Positions 1 to 8,536 of a stretch of DNA of 64,000 nt are shown here, piece after piece (the first letter of the stretch is position 1; every line of letters begins with the position of its first letter). The stretch is taken from positions 1 to 64,000 of the forward strand of contig NZ_AUGD01000011.1 in assembly GCF_000426845.1 (NCBI RefSeq), written 5' to 3'. The stretch comes from Bradyrhizobium sp. in8p8 (GTDB lineage: Bacteria > Pseudomonadota > Alphaproteobacteria > Rhizobiales > Xanthobacteraceae). The position numbers and the translations under genes were made by a program. The notes below the pieces were generated by a model, which saw only the letters and a program-made list of their open reading frames with translations, was not told the DNA's origin and did no database searches.

Positions 1-95
1 GTCCCGGACCTCAGGCGAAAATTTGTTCGTCGTCTTGCTTGTCATGGCTCCATCCTCTCAGGAGTTGGAGCCTCCGGCAAACCCGGGGCGGTTCA
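1..95 (-). mobile_element. IS3-family insertion sequence end with orfA start (cut by window edge)
   Basis: On the minus strand an ORF begins with ATG at 45-43 and reads MTSKTTNKFSPEVRD into the window edge. This is the usual N-terminus of the IS3-family OrfA helix-turn-helix protein. Upstream of it, the sequence ending near 95 reads tgaaccgccccgggtttgcc on the minus strand, which resembles the terminal inverted repeat of such elements. Only the left end is in the window, so completeness cannot be judged. Confidence 0.7.
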
Positions 96-239
96 CGGGG
101 GCTCTTGTCCTCAGTTTCACCAAGCTGAAGGGATCAATCACAGTCCTCCGCCACACACCGCGCAGCCACAAGTCCTCAATTCGGCTGAGCCCGATACCGA
201 CGTGGCAGAGCGATTGATAAAACCCATCGAGGGAAGACC

Positions 240-725
240 GCTATTTTTATGGATAGACGTGGAGCACCGTTGGCGCGGGCCGGAGCCCTGCGGGCAGCGT
301 CTCCGGGTCTCTGCCCTTCAGCCACGGGAAGGCTGTGATCTCATCGCGGCGATGCGTCGCGATCAGATCAGCGTACCTTGGGTGATTGATGGTCGCAGCA
401 AAACGGGGAGCTCTTCATCGTGTAGGCGTGCTTGCATCCACACTCGCACTGGGCGAAATGCTCATCCTCGACAACCTAGGCAGCCGCAAGGGCAACGCCG
501 CTCGCCAAGCTTTCGCGCCAGAGGCGTCACCGCATCTTCCTGCCGGCCTACAGCCCCGACCTCTGTCCGATCGAGCAAGTCTTGGGAAAGCCTAAAGGCC
601 TTCTACGCGCTGCAGAGCCTCGCGACTTGAAGGCAACTTGGCAAAAGATTGGTGAACTGCTCGATCTCTTCTGCGAGGAGGAGTGCATCAACTACGTCGC
701 AAACTCGGGCTATTCTAGCGCTCCC
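240..725 (+). pseudogene. IS630-family transposase remnant, multiply frameshifted
   Basis: Pieces of an IS630 DDE transposase lie in order but in different frames: MRRDQISVPWVIDG near 350-390, TLALGEMLILDNLGS near 440-485 (carrying a catalytic Asp followed by Asn), LPAYSPDLCPIEQV near 540-585 (carrying the catalytic Glu), and a C-terminus ending CINYVANSGYSSA near 690-725. At least three frame changes separate them, so no functional protein is made. The C-terminal end lies directly against the 3' end of the LuxR-type gene. A second IS630 C-terminus occurs at 6287-6425 on the other strand. Confidence 0.8.
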
Positions 726-726
726 T

Positions 727-1830
727 CTAGCCTTGAGGATATGTCTTCCCTCCGAGCAAACTGACCAACTCAGTTTGCCGTCGCACGCCTGTCTTGGCCA
801 GCACGGCCTTGATCTGTTTCCGCACCGTTGAAGGCTTGACACCCAGCGATCTCGCCAAAACGTCGACGTCGCCGGCGCGACCGATGCCCTGGGCGACCCT
901 TGCCTCGGCCGGCGTCAGGTCGAACAGTCCCTGCAAGACTTCCGCCGTCGGAACGCTCGCTCGGTCGACCGGCGTCACCATGACGATGGCCGATGCCTGG
1001 AAAAACAAGTCCTGCGCAGCGCCGCGCACCGGCAGTAGATGAACGATCATCGGTGGACGGGACGCATCGGATGCCACGGGGATAGAGCCAACACCGCGCC
1101 CCCCGGCTCCTTTGCTGAGGTTTTCCAGGACTTTCGCGAACAGGCTGTCGGCCCGCTCGTCAACGATTCGGAGACGCTCGCGTCGATCCTGGAATAAGGA
1201 GGGCATCATTCGTTCGAGCATGGCGTTGGCCGCGAGCAATTTGCCGCCATGGCGGACCACTGCCGCGGGAATGCCGATTGTCTCCAACGTACTCGCCATC
1301 GCCTTGGCACGTTCCAGTCCCGCTCGGCCCGAGAGCAACGCAGCACGCGCAAGATGGGGACGCAGGACGTCAAGGCTTAGACAATCTCCACGCGTAAACG
1401 GGCCCCTTTCGTATCGTCGCTCCACGCTGTAGATCGCGATTTCCCCGGTCGGCATCGTGATCCCTGTCCCCGCTCCGTGACCGAACCCGGCCGGCCTCAG
1501 GTAATTGACAATGGCCTCGTCCTGCTCGATCTCCTGAGGTTCGAAGATGTCACTTTCGCTGACGAAGCCTGCGTGGTTCAGAGCGATCATGCGAGGTGCC
1601 CGCTGCGTCTTCGCCTGCCATCCGCCATCGATCCATCCCATCCAAAGCTCATGCAACGCATCCGACCAGATTGCGCCGCTGGGGCTGTTGTTGTTTGACA
1701 ACAGGAAAAGCGCCGTACCCGCGGCGTTGACTCTATGGGCGACCTGATCCAGCACGCCCTTCCAAAGATCGGGAACGATGGCGGCTTCATAGATTTGGTC
1801 GATCAATAGTTCGTCGGAAATCGAAGTCAT
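727..1830 (-). CDS. LuxR-family helix-turn-helix transcriptional regulator
   Basis: This is a 367-residue protein whose C-terminal ~65 residues form a LuxR/NarL-type helix-turn-helix. The segment FDLTPAEARVAQGI is the first helix region and VKPSTVRKQIKAVLAK is the DNA-recognition helix. The N-terminal ~290 residues show no domain I can name; they are probably a sensory or PAS-like region, as in many Bradyrhizobium LuxR proteins. There is no autoinducer-synthase gene next to it and no receiver-domain Asp motif is obvious, so neither quorum sensing nor two-component control is supported. It is transcribed away from the PEP-CTERM gene at 2726, with a long intergenic region between them. Confidence 0.82.
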   Translation of the reverse strand: MTSISDELLIDQIYEAAIVPDLWKGVLDQVAHRVNAAGTALFLLSNNNSPSGAIWSDALHELWMGWIDGGWQAKTQRAPRMIALNHAGFVSESDIFEPQEIEQDEAIVNYLRPAGFGHGAGTGITMPTGEIAIYSVERRYERGPFTRGDCLSLDVLRPHLARAALLSGRAGLERAKAMASTLETIGIPAAVVRHGGKLLAANAMLERMMPSLFQDRRERLRIVDERADSLFAKVLENLSKGAGGRGVGSIPVASDASRPPMIVHLLPVRGAAQDLFFQASAIVMVTPVDRASVPTAEVLQGLFDLTPAEARVAQGIGRAGDVDVLARSLGVKPSTVRKQIKAVLAKTGVRRQTELVSLLGGKTYPQG

Positions 1831-2725
1831 TCGATAATCAGGGGCCGCCGGAAGGCGACAGCGCGGTTACTTGTCAGGATGGACATCGGAGAGCATGTGA
1901 CCAGATCGGCCTCTGCCTACGGGCCGACCTTTGCAAAAATCGCCTTTCTTGCTTGCGAACTGCTTCGGGCGGAACGTGCACCTTGCTGCCGCCGATTGCA
2001 TGTCTGCTGCCGACCACAGGGAAGATACGACAGCGCCAAACGATTTCGACTAATGAAGCGCCAATTCAACGCCCTACGGGCGGCGTCAAATGCCTCTCCG
2101 TTCAGGATGGACGTGGCCGCGTCAATGTCGAGTTTGGCCAAATGAACTCCGTGACGTCTAGAGGGTTCTTAGGGCGGTATCACATACGAGCGGCCGATAT
2201 GCCCGGTACAAAAACTTGCACTCCAATTTGCTTCGTCGGATATGCGGCGGATCTTACGCCTGCGACCTGAGGATGAGAAGTAGGTCTTGCAAAATTTAAG
2301 ATCACAAAATACGGCAGGACGACGCAACCCCGAGCACCCGCTATTCTGCAATCTGTGGCTGATGGACCGGCCTATTGGAGAGCTCCGCTCCGAGCGCAAT
2401 TGAACGCCGACAACGGTTGCAACCGCATTTGCCAAGACCATGACCACTGACGGTTCTCCGGTGGTGGGTAGGCGCAGTGCTGGTCCAGTTTCATGTTGGC
2501 TCCGCCCACGAACCGCCCGCCGGCATGAACGATACGATCAGCGGCTCCTTGGCGGTTGTGACCGCGGGCTTGTTCAGGTTCATACCCCATATGGGGGTTG
2601 CTGCCGTTGTTCGAAGAACGTCTGCTGACGGAGCGGTGACCAATAGCTTCTCGCCGAACTTATCTAGCCGGGCCGAAGCACGGCCGCCCAGCTGGCATTT
2701 GATGTTGCAGGATGAGGTTCGCATT
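1831..2725. other. 895-bp intergenic region between divergent genes
   Basis: This stretch separates the LuxR-type regulator from the PEP-CTERM gene and should contain both promoters. Short ORFs on both strands (for example minus 1917-2141) have no recognisable protein features. An in-frame upstream extension of the PEP-CTERM ORF (2477-2725) lacks signal-peptide character and was not taken as coding. I see no RNA gene or repeat in it. Confidence 0.5.
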
Positions 2726-4027
2726 ATGAAGAAAGCTGTTTTTGCTTGGGCGGTCGCAGGTTGCTCCTTCGCCCTGCCCACACTGGCGCAAGCCAGCCCA
2801 ATCGACATTGGTGGACCGTATCTCTTTCTCGACAATCGGCAGGCGAACGATGCCGGGATCAGCGCGGGCGTGATTATTCAGCTTGGCGCCACGCAAGTGA
2901 TGCCGCTCGGCACGACCGGCTATGCGACCTACGAGTCCAACACCATTCCCCTTGCCTCAAAGCAATACACCATAGACCCGTATTTTTTCGCCGGAGGATA
3001 TAAGCCGCCGCCAGCCGCCATCTCGGCTTCCGGCAGTTATGCCGCTCCTTCGTGGACGCTGCATTTCGAAAATGGCGGCAACACAGCGACGGCCACGACG
3101 CCGGGCATCAGCTTTGCCCAGAACGTCAGTCCGATTCCCTTCGTCAGCAACGTGGTGATCAGTTGGTCAGGAGACAAGCCGACGCTGAGCTGGACAAATA
3201 CCGGAGCCGGTCTTGACGCTGTCGGCATCCGCATCCGGGAGAACGGCACCGACGTGGGCGGAGGCCTTGCCAATATCGTCTTTCAGACCTACCTAGCGCC
3301 GGTGCAGGGCACGCAGAGCATCTCGCCGTCGAGCTTGTCGCAACTCCCGCTTGTTCAGGGGAAGCAATATTCGATCGAGATCGCTCAGATTCAGACGCGA
3401 AACGATGTAGCGCCAGTCAGCGGCCAGCTTCCATTCCCAAGCATCCTGAACCAATCGCGCTCCTTTGTCGATTTCACTTTCGCCAAGTTGGAGTCTGTCC
3501 CGGATAACACGCCTGTCTATCTGCCGAATGTGACCCTCTCATCCAACAACGTGCCTATCTACAATTTCGAGCTCTCGGTCTTGGCCGGGCAGACCTATTT
3601 CATCGACCCGACCTATGCCAGTGGCTACATCTTCAACACCGGTTTGAGTGATCCGCTGTTCGCCTCGGTCATTCTCCCGGTTCTGGACGGCACGCCGAGT
3701 TACACCATCGTGCTGCCCGACGGCACCACGTACACCGTCGTCGGCGGCAACATCTTCGATTTCACGACGCACGGCTACAACCAGGGGGTTTCCGCCTTCA
3801 GAGTAGAGGGCATCACGGCGCTGACTAATCTCGATCCGACCGATCCGATGGCCTTCGCCGCAGGCCTGACATTTATGGGCAACGGCGAATTTACGGGATC
3901 GATGACCCCCATCGTCACGGATGTCCCCGAACCCTCGACTTGGGCTATGATGATGCTCGGCTTCGGGGGATTGGGCTGGCTCGCATATCGGCGGCGCAGT
4001 TACGCCTCTGCATTGGTCGCAGCTTAA
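2726..4027 (+). CDS. PEP-CTERM sorting domain-containing secreted protein (433 aa)
   Basis: The start at 2726 gives a Sec signal peptide (MKKAVFAWAVAGCSFALP, cleavage likely after AQA). The reading frame is open further upstream to 2477, but that part lacks signal character. The C-terminus carries the full PEP-CTERM tripartite signal: VPEPSTWAMM, a hydrophobic helix (LGFGGLGWLAY) and an arginine cluster (RRR) about 12 residues from the end. Proteins of this class are cut by an exosortase (EpsH/XrtA family) and released at the cell surface, often in bacteria that make exopolysaccharide. The ~390-residue middle is rich in Thr, Ser and beta-strand pattern, without a catalytic motif I recognise. 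A rho-independent terminator follows at 4052-4077. Confidence 0.88.
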   Translation: MKKAVFAWAVAGCSFALPTLAQASPIDIGGPYLFLDNRQANDAGISAGVIIQLGATQVMPLGTTGYATYESNTIPLASKQYTIDPYFFAGGYKPPPAAISASGSYAAPSWTLHFENGGNTATATTPGISFAQNVSPIPFVSNVVISWSGDKPTLSWTNTGAGLDAVGIRIRENGTDVGGGLANIVFQTYLAPVQGTQSISPSSLSQLPLVQGKQYSIEIAQIQTRNDVAPVSGQLPFPSILNQSRSFVDFTFAKLESVPDNTPVYLPNVTLSSNNVPIYNFELSVLAGQTYFIDPTYASGYIFNTGLSDPLFASVILPVLDGTPSYTIVLPDGTTYTVVGGNIFDFTTHGYNQGVSAFRVEGITALTNLDPTDPMAFAAGLTFMGNGEFTGSMTPIVTDVPEPSTWAMMMLGFGGLGWLAYRRRSYASALVAA

Positions 4028-4051
4028 TCATAGTTGCATCCCGATTAGGGA

Positions 4052-4077
4052 AAGTTGCCTCTGGGCGGCTTTTCTGT
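4052..4077 (+). terminator. Rho-independent terminator of the PEP-CTERM gene
   Basis: aagttgcc (4052-4059) pairs with ggcggctt (4064-4071) through a tctg tetraloop, with two G-U pairs, and is followed by ttctgttg. It lies 25 bp after the stop codon of the gene ending at 4027. Confidence 0.7.
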
Positions 4078-4398
4078 TGGGCAGCATCGACATGGAGATT
4101 TCGTCAGGCACCGGCGAGCCGCCGCAATCATTCGGCCGAGCCCGGCAGCAGAATCGTGATCGGTCCGCATCATCGATTGAGTTGCTCGATTTCTATGATG
4201 ACTTGTGCTGCTCCTCGACATCGAGCGTCGGAGCGTTTCTCCGCGGCGTTGGCAGCTTCGTTGGATTCTGAGCTTGGTCAACCAGCTTCCACGAAACAGA
4301 TCAGGATTGTTGATGCCATTGCTTGCAATTCGGGGTCATATTATTAGACGGTCCAAGCTCAAGCGGTGCTTTCCAACTGGCTTCTCGCAATAGCCGAT
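4078..4398. other. Intergenic region with no supported feature
   Basis: This 320-bp stretch lies between the PEP-CTERM terminator and the tail of a decayed minus-strand gene. Short ORFs on both strands carry no domain or signal I recognise. Confidence 0.4.
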
Positions 4399-5315
4399 CT
4401 ATTGACGAGAGCTCTTCGATGGGAGTTGCTGCGCGCTTTTAGAATCAATCAGTCCCTTCGCTTCGTTAGAAATATGGACTGGGCTTGCAGGGACATGCAC
4501 TGGGCTTGCGTCCCATAATTCTTTCGCAATCGGGCGAGGCGAGATTTGCAGGTTTGCCCACCAAGTTCTTTCGTCTCCTGTCTGTGCAGAGATTGATCGA
4601 CAGAGTGGCACTGTGAACTCATTGCTGACCTTGCGGCCCAATGCTCGTGGCTGGCGAACTTCCGGTGGTGCGCGTCCGCAGGGCTTTTTTTTGGGCAGAC
4701 AAGGCACTCCTGGCTGCGGATGAAGGCGAGGTGTTCCTTGCTTCGACGCCGGGACGGCTCCTTCGGAAAGGCAAGGCCGACATGTGCTTGGAGGAAGGGA
4801 TCGACCGCTGTATCGACTCCGATGGGTGTCGGTCCAGAGGCCTGGGTGATCTCAGATGGATCGCTACGTGGGGCAGGGAGCTGATTTCCGCGCTCAAGGT
4901 CGGGAGGGGCGTCATGCTCCAATCTGAACTAGTAGGCCGCCTCGAGGGCCCGGGCGTCCCTTTCCAGGAGGGTGTTCTTGAGAGGCAGGCTTGCTTTCGC
5001 CTAGGCTAGTAGCCCCTCGTCGCCTGCCTGGAGGGCCGGCTCGCCAGGAGGCGCTCTAGTAGCTCGGCCGAGGGTTCAGGCGGCAACACCGGAGCCCGGT
5101 TCAGAACGCTTTTTTTGGCGGCCTACCCTTCGATCTGGTGCGATCTGTGGCTCGGGGGCAGCCGGCGGCCCTTTTGCGATGTCAGGGGAGCCCAGATCGT
5201 CCTCTCCCGCAATCCCGACGAGCGCAAACAGGGCGTACCGTCGGGCATCCTGGGAGCCGCCGCAGTGGGTAGAGCCGGGGAGAGAACACGACCTCGTCAT
5301 CGCCGCCCCCGTCAT
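4399..5315 (-). pseudogene. Decayed HNH-like / conserved rhizobial protein
   Basis: Read on the minus strand, a protein can be reconstructed across several broken frames. The N-terminal piece (5315-5076) contains ALVGIAGEDDLGSPDIAKG and VGRQKKRSEPG. A middle piece near 5010-4925 reads WAKASLPLKNTLLERDA-like, with in-frame stops. A third piece (4922 to about 4690) contains VDPFLQAHVGLAFPKEPSRR and SQECLVCPKK. The last piece, in another frame, reads RALGRKVSNEFTVPLCRS, then WWANLQISPRPIAKELWDA. The CLVC...HH...FTVPLCR layout matches a zinc-binding HNH-like fold that I recall as common in Bradyrhizobium. The His-rich segment that normally follows FTVPLCR is lost (SISAQTGDE instead). At least two frameshifts and three stops make it non-functional. 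Confidence 0.7.
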
Positions 5316-5797
5316 TCATGTGCATCCCTTTGCCCAACCACCCATACGCAAATGGTCAGCAGTCGTGCGGCTCCCAAGGAGACCCACCACGATGGAATAA
5401 ATCAACCCTAGGGAACCAACAGGTGGGCTGATTTCCCTGCAAATGCGCAGGAAATTCGCTGCCCGTCTCAAAGGACCAATTCTTCCAAAGGACGCATATC
5501 TTTAGTAAGGTGTCTTATTGACTTCAGGCAGCAGGCGGCTTTTGCTATAGTTTTCGCTGCATCGTTTCCTGCTTGCAGCGAAATGGCTTCGCCGCAGCGT
5601 TGAGCTATCGGCTCCTACTTTATGACGTCGCTTGGGACTTTTGCGTCAGCCCCAGGCTTGGAATTTGTAGATTAGGTGGGGTCACGGGACGTTGATCGAA
5701 CCTCGCTAGGGTCCCGCCTAACCAACATCGGGCGAGTGAGGCAGCGCTAAGTACATTGGTATGCGTTTTGCTTTCTATTGGACGTCGGAGCATTTTT
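5316..5797. other. Intergenic region with no supported feature
   Basis: These 480 bases lie between the N-terminal end of the decayed HNH-like gene and a small plus-strand gene. The minus-strand ORF at 5620-5886 overlaps the small gene and has no protein-like features. No repeat or RNA was recognised. Confidence 0.35.
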
Positions 5798-5965
5798 ATG
5801 AAGAGCGCATTTTCGAAGGAGCGGAGACCACGCGAGCTGAAGAAGGTGAAACGGGCGCCCAAGAGGCCTCCGGTCGCCGAGACCATCGCGGAGCGCTACC
5901 TCGAAGTTTTGCGGCTCAGGCAGCGTGTTCTCGAGGCAGATACGTTGCGTCTGGATCGACATTAG
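5798..5965 (+). CDS. Small basic hypothetical protein (55 aa)
   Basis: The frame is open from 5756, but an ATG at 5798 gives a compact product starting MKSAFSKERRPRELKKVKRA. It is strongly basic in its first half and ends with a helical segment (ERYLEVLRLRQRVLEADTL). It resembles small orphan proteins of Bradyrhizobium, but I do not recognise a family and assign no function. The next small ORF starts 11 bp downstream with a good ribosome-binding site, so the two may be co-transcribed. Confidence 0.5.
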   Translation: MKSAFSKERRPRELKKVKRAPKRPPVAETIAERYLEVLRLRQRVLEADTLRLDRH

Positions 5966-5976
5966 GAAGTGCGATT

Positions 5977-6069
5977 ATGCGTTCTGTTTACGTCATGTCG
6001 CTCGTGGTGGGGATGGTGGCCTGGATCTGGGCGCTGACCACGGGGATTGTGTGGATCTTCGGCGCGTAG
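5977..6069 (+). CDS. Very small single-pass membrane protein (30 aa)
   Basis: The ATG at 5977 is preceded by aggaag about 8 bp upstream, a convincing ribosome-binding site. The product MRSVYVMSLVVGMVAWIW plus 12 more residues is almost one continuous transmembrane helix. It lies just after the 55-residue basic protein. It may be a real micro-membrane protein; its size prevents any family assignment. Confidence 0.45.
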   Translation: MRSVYVMSLVVGMVAWIWALTTGIVWIFGA

Positions 6070-6286
6070 GGCAACTCTTGAAGATTGTCGCTCGGGCACG
6101 ATCCTTGGAAGCCGGATATTCATCGACCAATAGTGGCTCTTGGCCTGCGATCGCCCTGTCGAACGAACAGGATCCTCCCGTTCCTCGACGTCGAAGCATC
6201 TCGCCTCGGAGTTGGACCGAGTTACTCTTAAAGGGAACTCATCGATTAGCGTTGGTGGCCATCGGCGCAGGCTTAGCTAGAGCGTT

Positions 6287-6425
6287 TCACATTTTGATTG
6301 AAGCATAACCGGCGGTTGCGAAGTAGTTGGCGCATTCGCGAGGCTGGATGTCCTGGACGAGGTGACCGATTTGGCGCCAGGTGTCCTCGATGGTGCGCTT
6401 CTGAGCTTGCCGCATCCAATGTTTG
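6287..6425 (-). pseudogene. IS630-family transposase C-terminus, disrupted by IS66
   Basis: The minus strand encodes KHWMRQAQKRTIEDTWRQIG followed by a C-terminus ending CANYFATAGYASIKM. This is the canonical end of an IS630 transposase and parallels the remnant at 690-725. The homology stops at about 6426, exactly where the IS66 terminal repeat begins, so IS66 inserted into this IS630 copy. Confidence 0.75.
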
Positions 6426-6486
6426 ATCGTACGCGTCCGGTGACGGCCCCTGGTTAGGTCATCTTGAGTGGATGGCTGACCGCCGT

Positions 6487-7247
6487 TTATGCGGCCTGAG
6501 CGACGTTCTGAGGTCGCCAATTCCAGGGCATGAGTTCGTGGATGCGCTTGGCAGGGTGATCCGGTAGGCGCGCCAGCACGTCGGCGAGCCAAGCCTGCGG
6601 GTCGATGTCATTGAGTTTGGCGGTGGCGATGAGGCTGTAGATGGCGGCCGCACGCCGGCCGCCCTCGTCGGACCCGGCAAAGGTCCAATTTTTTCGTCCC
6701 ACGGCGGCCGCTCTTAGCTCACGCTCAGCAGCGTTGTTCGACATGCAAAGCCGTCCGTCATCAAGGAAGCGGCTAAATGCATCCCAGCGGCTGAGGCAGT
6801 AATTGATCGCTTTGGTCGTGTCGTTGTTCCTGGAGAGCTTGGCGCGCTGCTCGCGCAACCACGCCTCCAGCTCGACGATCAGGGGGCGGCTACGCTCCTG
6901 GCGCACACGCAACCGCTCCTGCGCAGTAAGACCGTTGATCTCGCGCTCGATGGCGAACAGGACATCGATGCGCTTGACCGCCTCGGCCGCAATCGGCGCC
7001 TTGCTGAGCCGTGCCAGATCAAAGAACTTGCGCCTGCCGTGCGCCCAGCACGCGGCCTCGATGATCGGGCCGCCCTTGCGATTGGCCTCGTAGAGCCTGC
7101 CAAAGCCGGCGTAGGCGTCGGCCTGCATCAGTCCGGCATAGCCCGCCAGATGTTGCTCCGGATGCTCGCCGCCACGGTCCGGTGAGTAGAAGAACACGGC
7201 CGCCGGCGGATCTGGGCCGGCAAACGGACGGTCGTCGCGCACGTAAT
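6487..7247 (-). pseudogene. tnpC: IS66 transposase TnpC, C-terminal half
   Basis: From YVRDDRPFAG near 7245 to the stop at 6487 this is the C-terminal half of an IS66 TnpC transposase. It contains the DDE-domain segment AACWAHGRRKFFDLA, then LSRWDAFSRFLDDGRLCMSN, NAAERELRA and NWTFAGSDEGGRRAA, and ends NWRPQNVAQAA. The ORF continues upstream to 7356 only by running into IS110 sequence. The matching N-terminal half is at 8537-9350, and joining TGRLWTY to VRDDRPF restores the usual protein. Confidence 0.88.
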
Positions 7248-7250
7248 GAG

Positions 7251-7265
7251 ATGGACGGTCCCCGC
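7251..7265 (+). repeat. Left subterminal inverted repeat of the IS110-type element
   Basis: atggacggtccccgc, an exact inverted match to 8521-8535. Confidence 0.8.
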
Positions 7266-7308
7266 CCTGATAAGCTGCGAAAGGGCACCCCAAGAAGGAG
7301 GACAAGCT

Positions 7309-8307
7309 ATGGTGACAATCGGGCTTGATATCTCGAAGAGCTGGTTTTAAATCCACTGGATTACGGCGGATGGAGAAATTATCCGCAAGAAGCTCGCTCG
7401 CGGGAAGGTTCTCGATTTCTTTTCACGGCTTCCAAGTTGTCTCGTTGGTCTTGAGGCTTGCGGCAGCGCTCATCATTGGGCTCGTGAACTAATAAAGCTT
7501 GGACACAAAGCACGTCTTATGCCGGCCCGCTACGTCCGAGCCTACGTGAAGACAAACAAGCATGATGCTGCTGATGCGGAGGCGTGCTGGGAAGCCGTCC
7601 AACGGCCTGGCATGCGCTTTGTCCCTGTAAAAACCGTCGAACAGCAGGGAATTTTAATGCTACATCGCACGCGAGATTTGCTTATTCGACAGCGCACAGG
7701 CGCGATAAATGCTCTGCGTGGTCATTTGGGCGAGTTGGGAATCGTGACCGGGAAGGGAAAAGCAAACGCGAGAGAGCTCATGGCACTCGTGGACGTTGAC
7801 GAGCGCATCCCACAGAGCGCGCGTAGCGCTCTTTCAATCCTTGTCGATCAGATCGAAGACCTTGAGCTACACATTGAAAGCCACGAGAAAATGATCCTTG
7901 CAACTGCCAAAGACAATGAAGTCTGTCGGCGTCTCATGAAGGTGGCGGGCATCGGCCCATTTGCCGCCACCGCCCTGGCGGCGTCTGTCGATCATCCACA
8001 ACAGTTCGCTTCGGCAAGGCATTTCGCCGCCTGGCTTGGATTAGTACCGAAGCAGCATTCGACCGGGGGAAGGGAGCGTTTGGGCGGTATCAGCAAGCGC
8101 GGCGACGGCTACATTCGTAAGTTGCTAATACATGGCGCCCGAGCGGCCGTTCATCGCGTCCGTATCCATCAGGTCACCAATACCTGGATAACAGAGCTGC
8201 TCGGCAGGCGTCCCTTCAATGTCGTGACGGTGGCGCTCGCTCACAAAACTGCACGGATCGCTTGGGCGATCATGGCCAATGGTGAAGAATACCGCGCGCA
8301 AGTATAA
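7309..8307 (+). pseudogene. IS110-family DEDD transposase with one premature stop
   Basis: From the ATG at 7309 the frame reads MVTIGLDISKSWF, then TAA at 7348-7350, then continues open to 8307 (332 codons in total). The DEDD nuclease residues are all recognisable: Asp in GLDIS, Glu in GLEACG, and the two Asp in NKHDAADAEA. The C-terminal tnp domain has IGPFAATALAA and the serine-containing segment HSTGGRERLGGISKRGDGY. Restoring CAA at the stop would give Gln. The internal ATG at 7519 would yield a protein missing the first catalytic Asp and the Glu, so the element is probably not autonomous. Confidence 0.85.
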
Positions 8308-8520
8308 ATCGAGCGTGGCTCCGTTTGCGAGGGCAAAGCAGAGTGATGGCAACCGGTCGGACCGGGGTCGGCTAAGCCCGTTGGACCTATCGAGCTTCAG
8401 AGCTCGCCAACGTAATTGGGCGCCGATCCGCGGATCTCATCAAGGCTCGTGGCATGCCATAAAGCCGGATAGATAGCTGCAAACGATCGTTAGCCAAAAC
8501 AAAGCAAATGGCCTTGCAAA
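8308..8520 (+). ncRNA. Candidate bridge-RNA region of the IS110-type element
   Basis: IS110-family transposases use a structured bridge RNA encoded in a non-coding end of the element; in the IS1111 subgroup it lies downstream of the transposase. Here about 213 bp lie between the stop codon and the right inverted repeat, and only about 43 bp lie between the left repeat and the start codon, so this is the expected position. I did not fold the sequence and cannot point to the target- and donor-binding loops. This is inference from architecture. Confidence 0.4.
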
Positions 8521-8535
8521 GCGGGGACCGTCCAT
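8521..8535 (-). repeat. Right subterminal inverted repeat of the IS110-type element
   Basis: gcggggaccgtccat, the exact reverse complement of 7251-7265. Confidence 0.8.
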
Positions 8536-8536
8536 A

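Larger units (their letters stand above)
7248..8536 (+). mobile_element. IS110-family (IS1111-type) insertion sequence inside IS66 tnpC
   Basis: This ~1.29-kb element interrupts IS66 tnpC between codons for TGRLWTY and VRDDRPF. Inverted copies of atggacggtccccgc lie at 7251-7265 and 8521-8535 near its two ends. Subterminal inverted repeats, a short 5' leader (about 45 bp) and a longer 3' non-coding end (about 230 bp) fit the IS1111 subgroup of IS110. The transposase gene at 7309-8307 contains one premature stop codon. Confidence 0.8.

Noticed and set aside
727..1830. A quorum-sensing LuxR receptor
   Set aside because: No autoinducer-binding pattern is recognised and no luxI-type gene is nearby; only the HTH is supported.
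2477..2725. Upstream extension of the first PEP-CTERM ORF
   Set aside because: The ATG at 2726 starts a proper signal peptide; the extension would bury it.
7348..7350. The TAA in the IS110 transposase as programmed recoding (for example selenocysteine or pyrrolysine)
   Set aside because: TAA is not used for those amino acids and no recoding element is seen; a point mutation is simpler.
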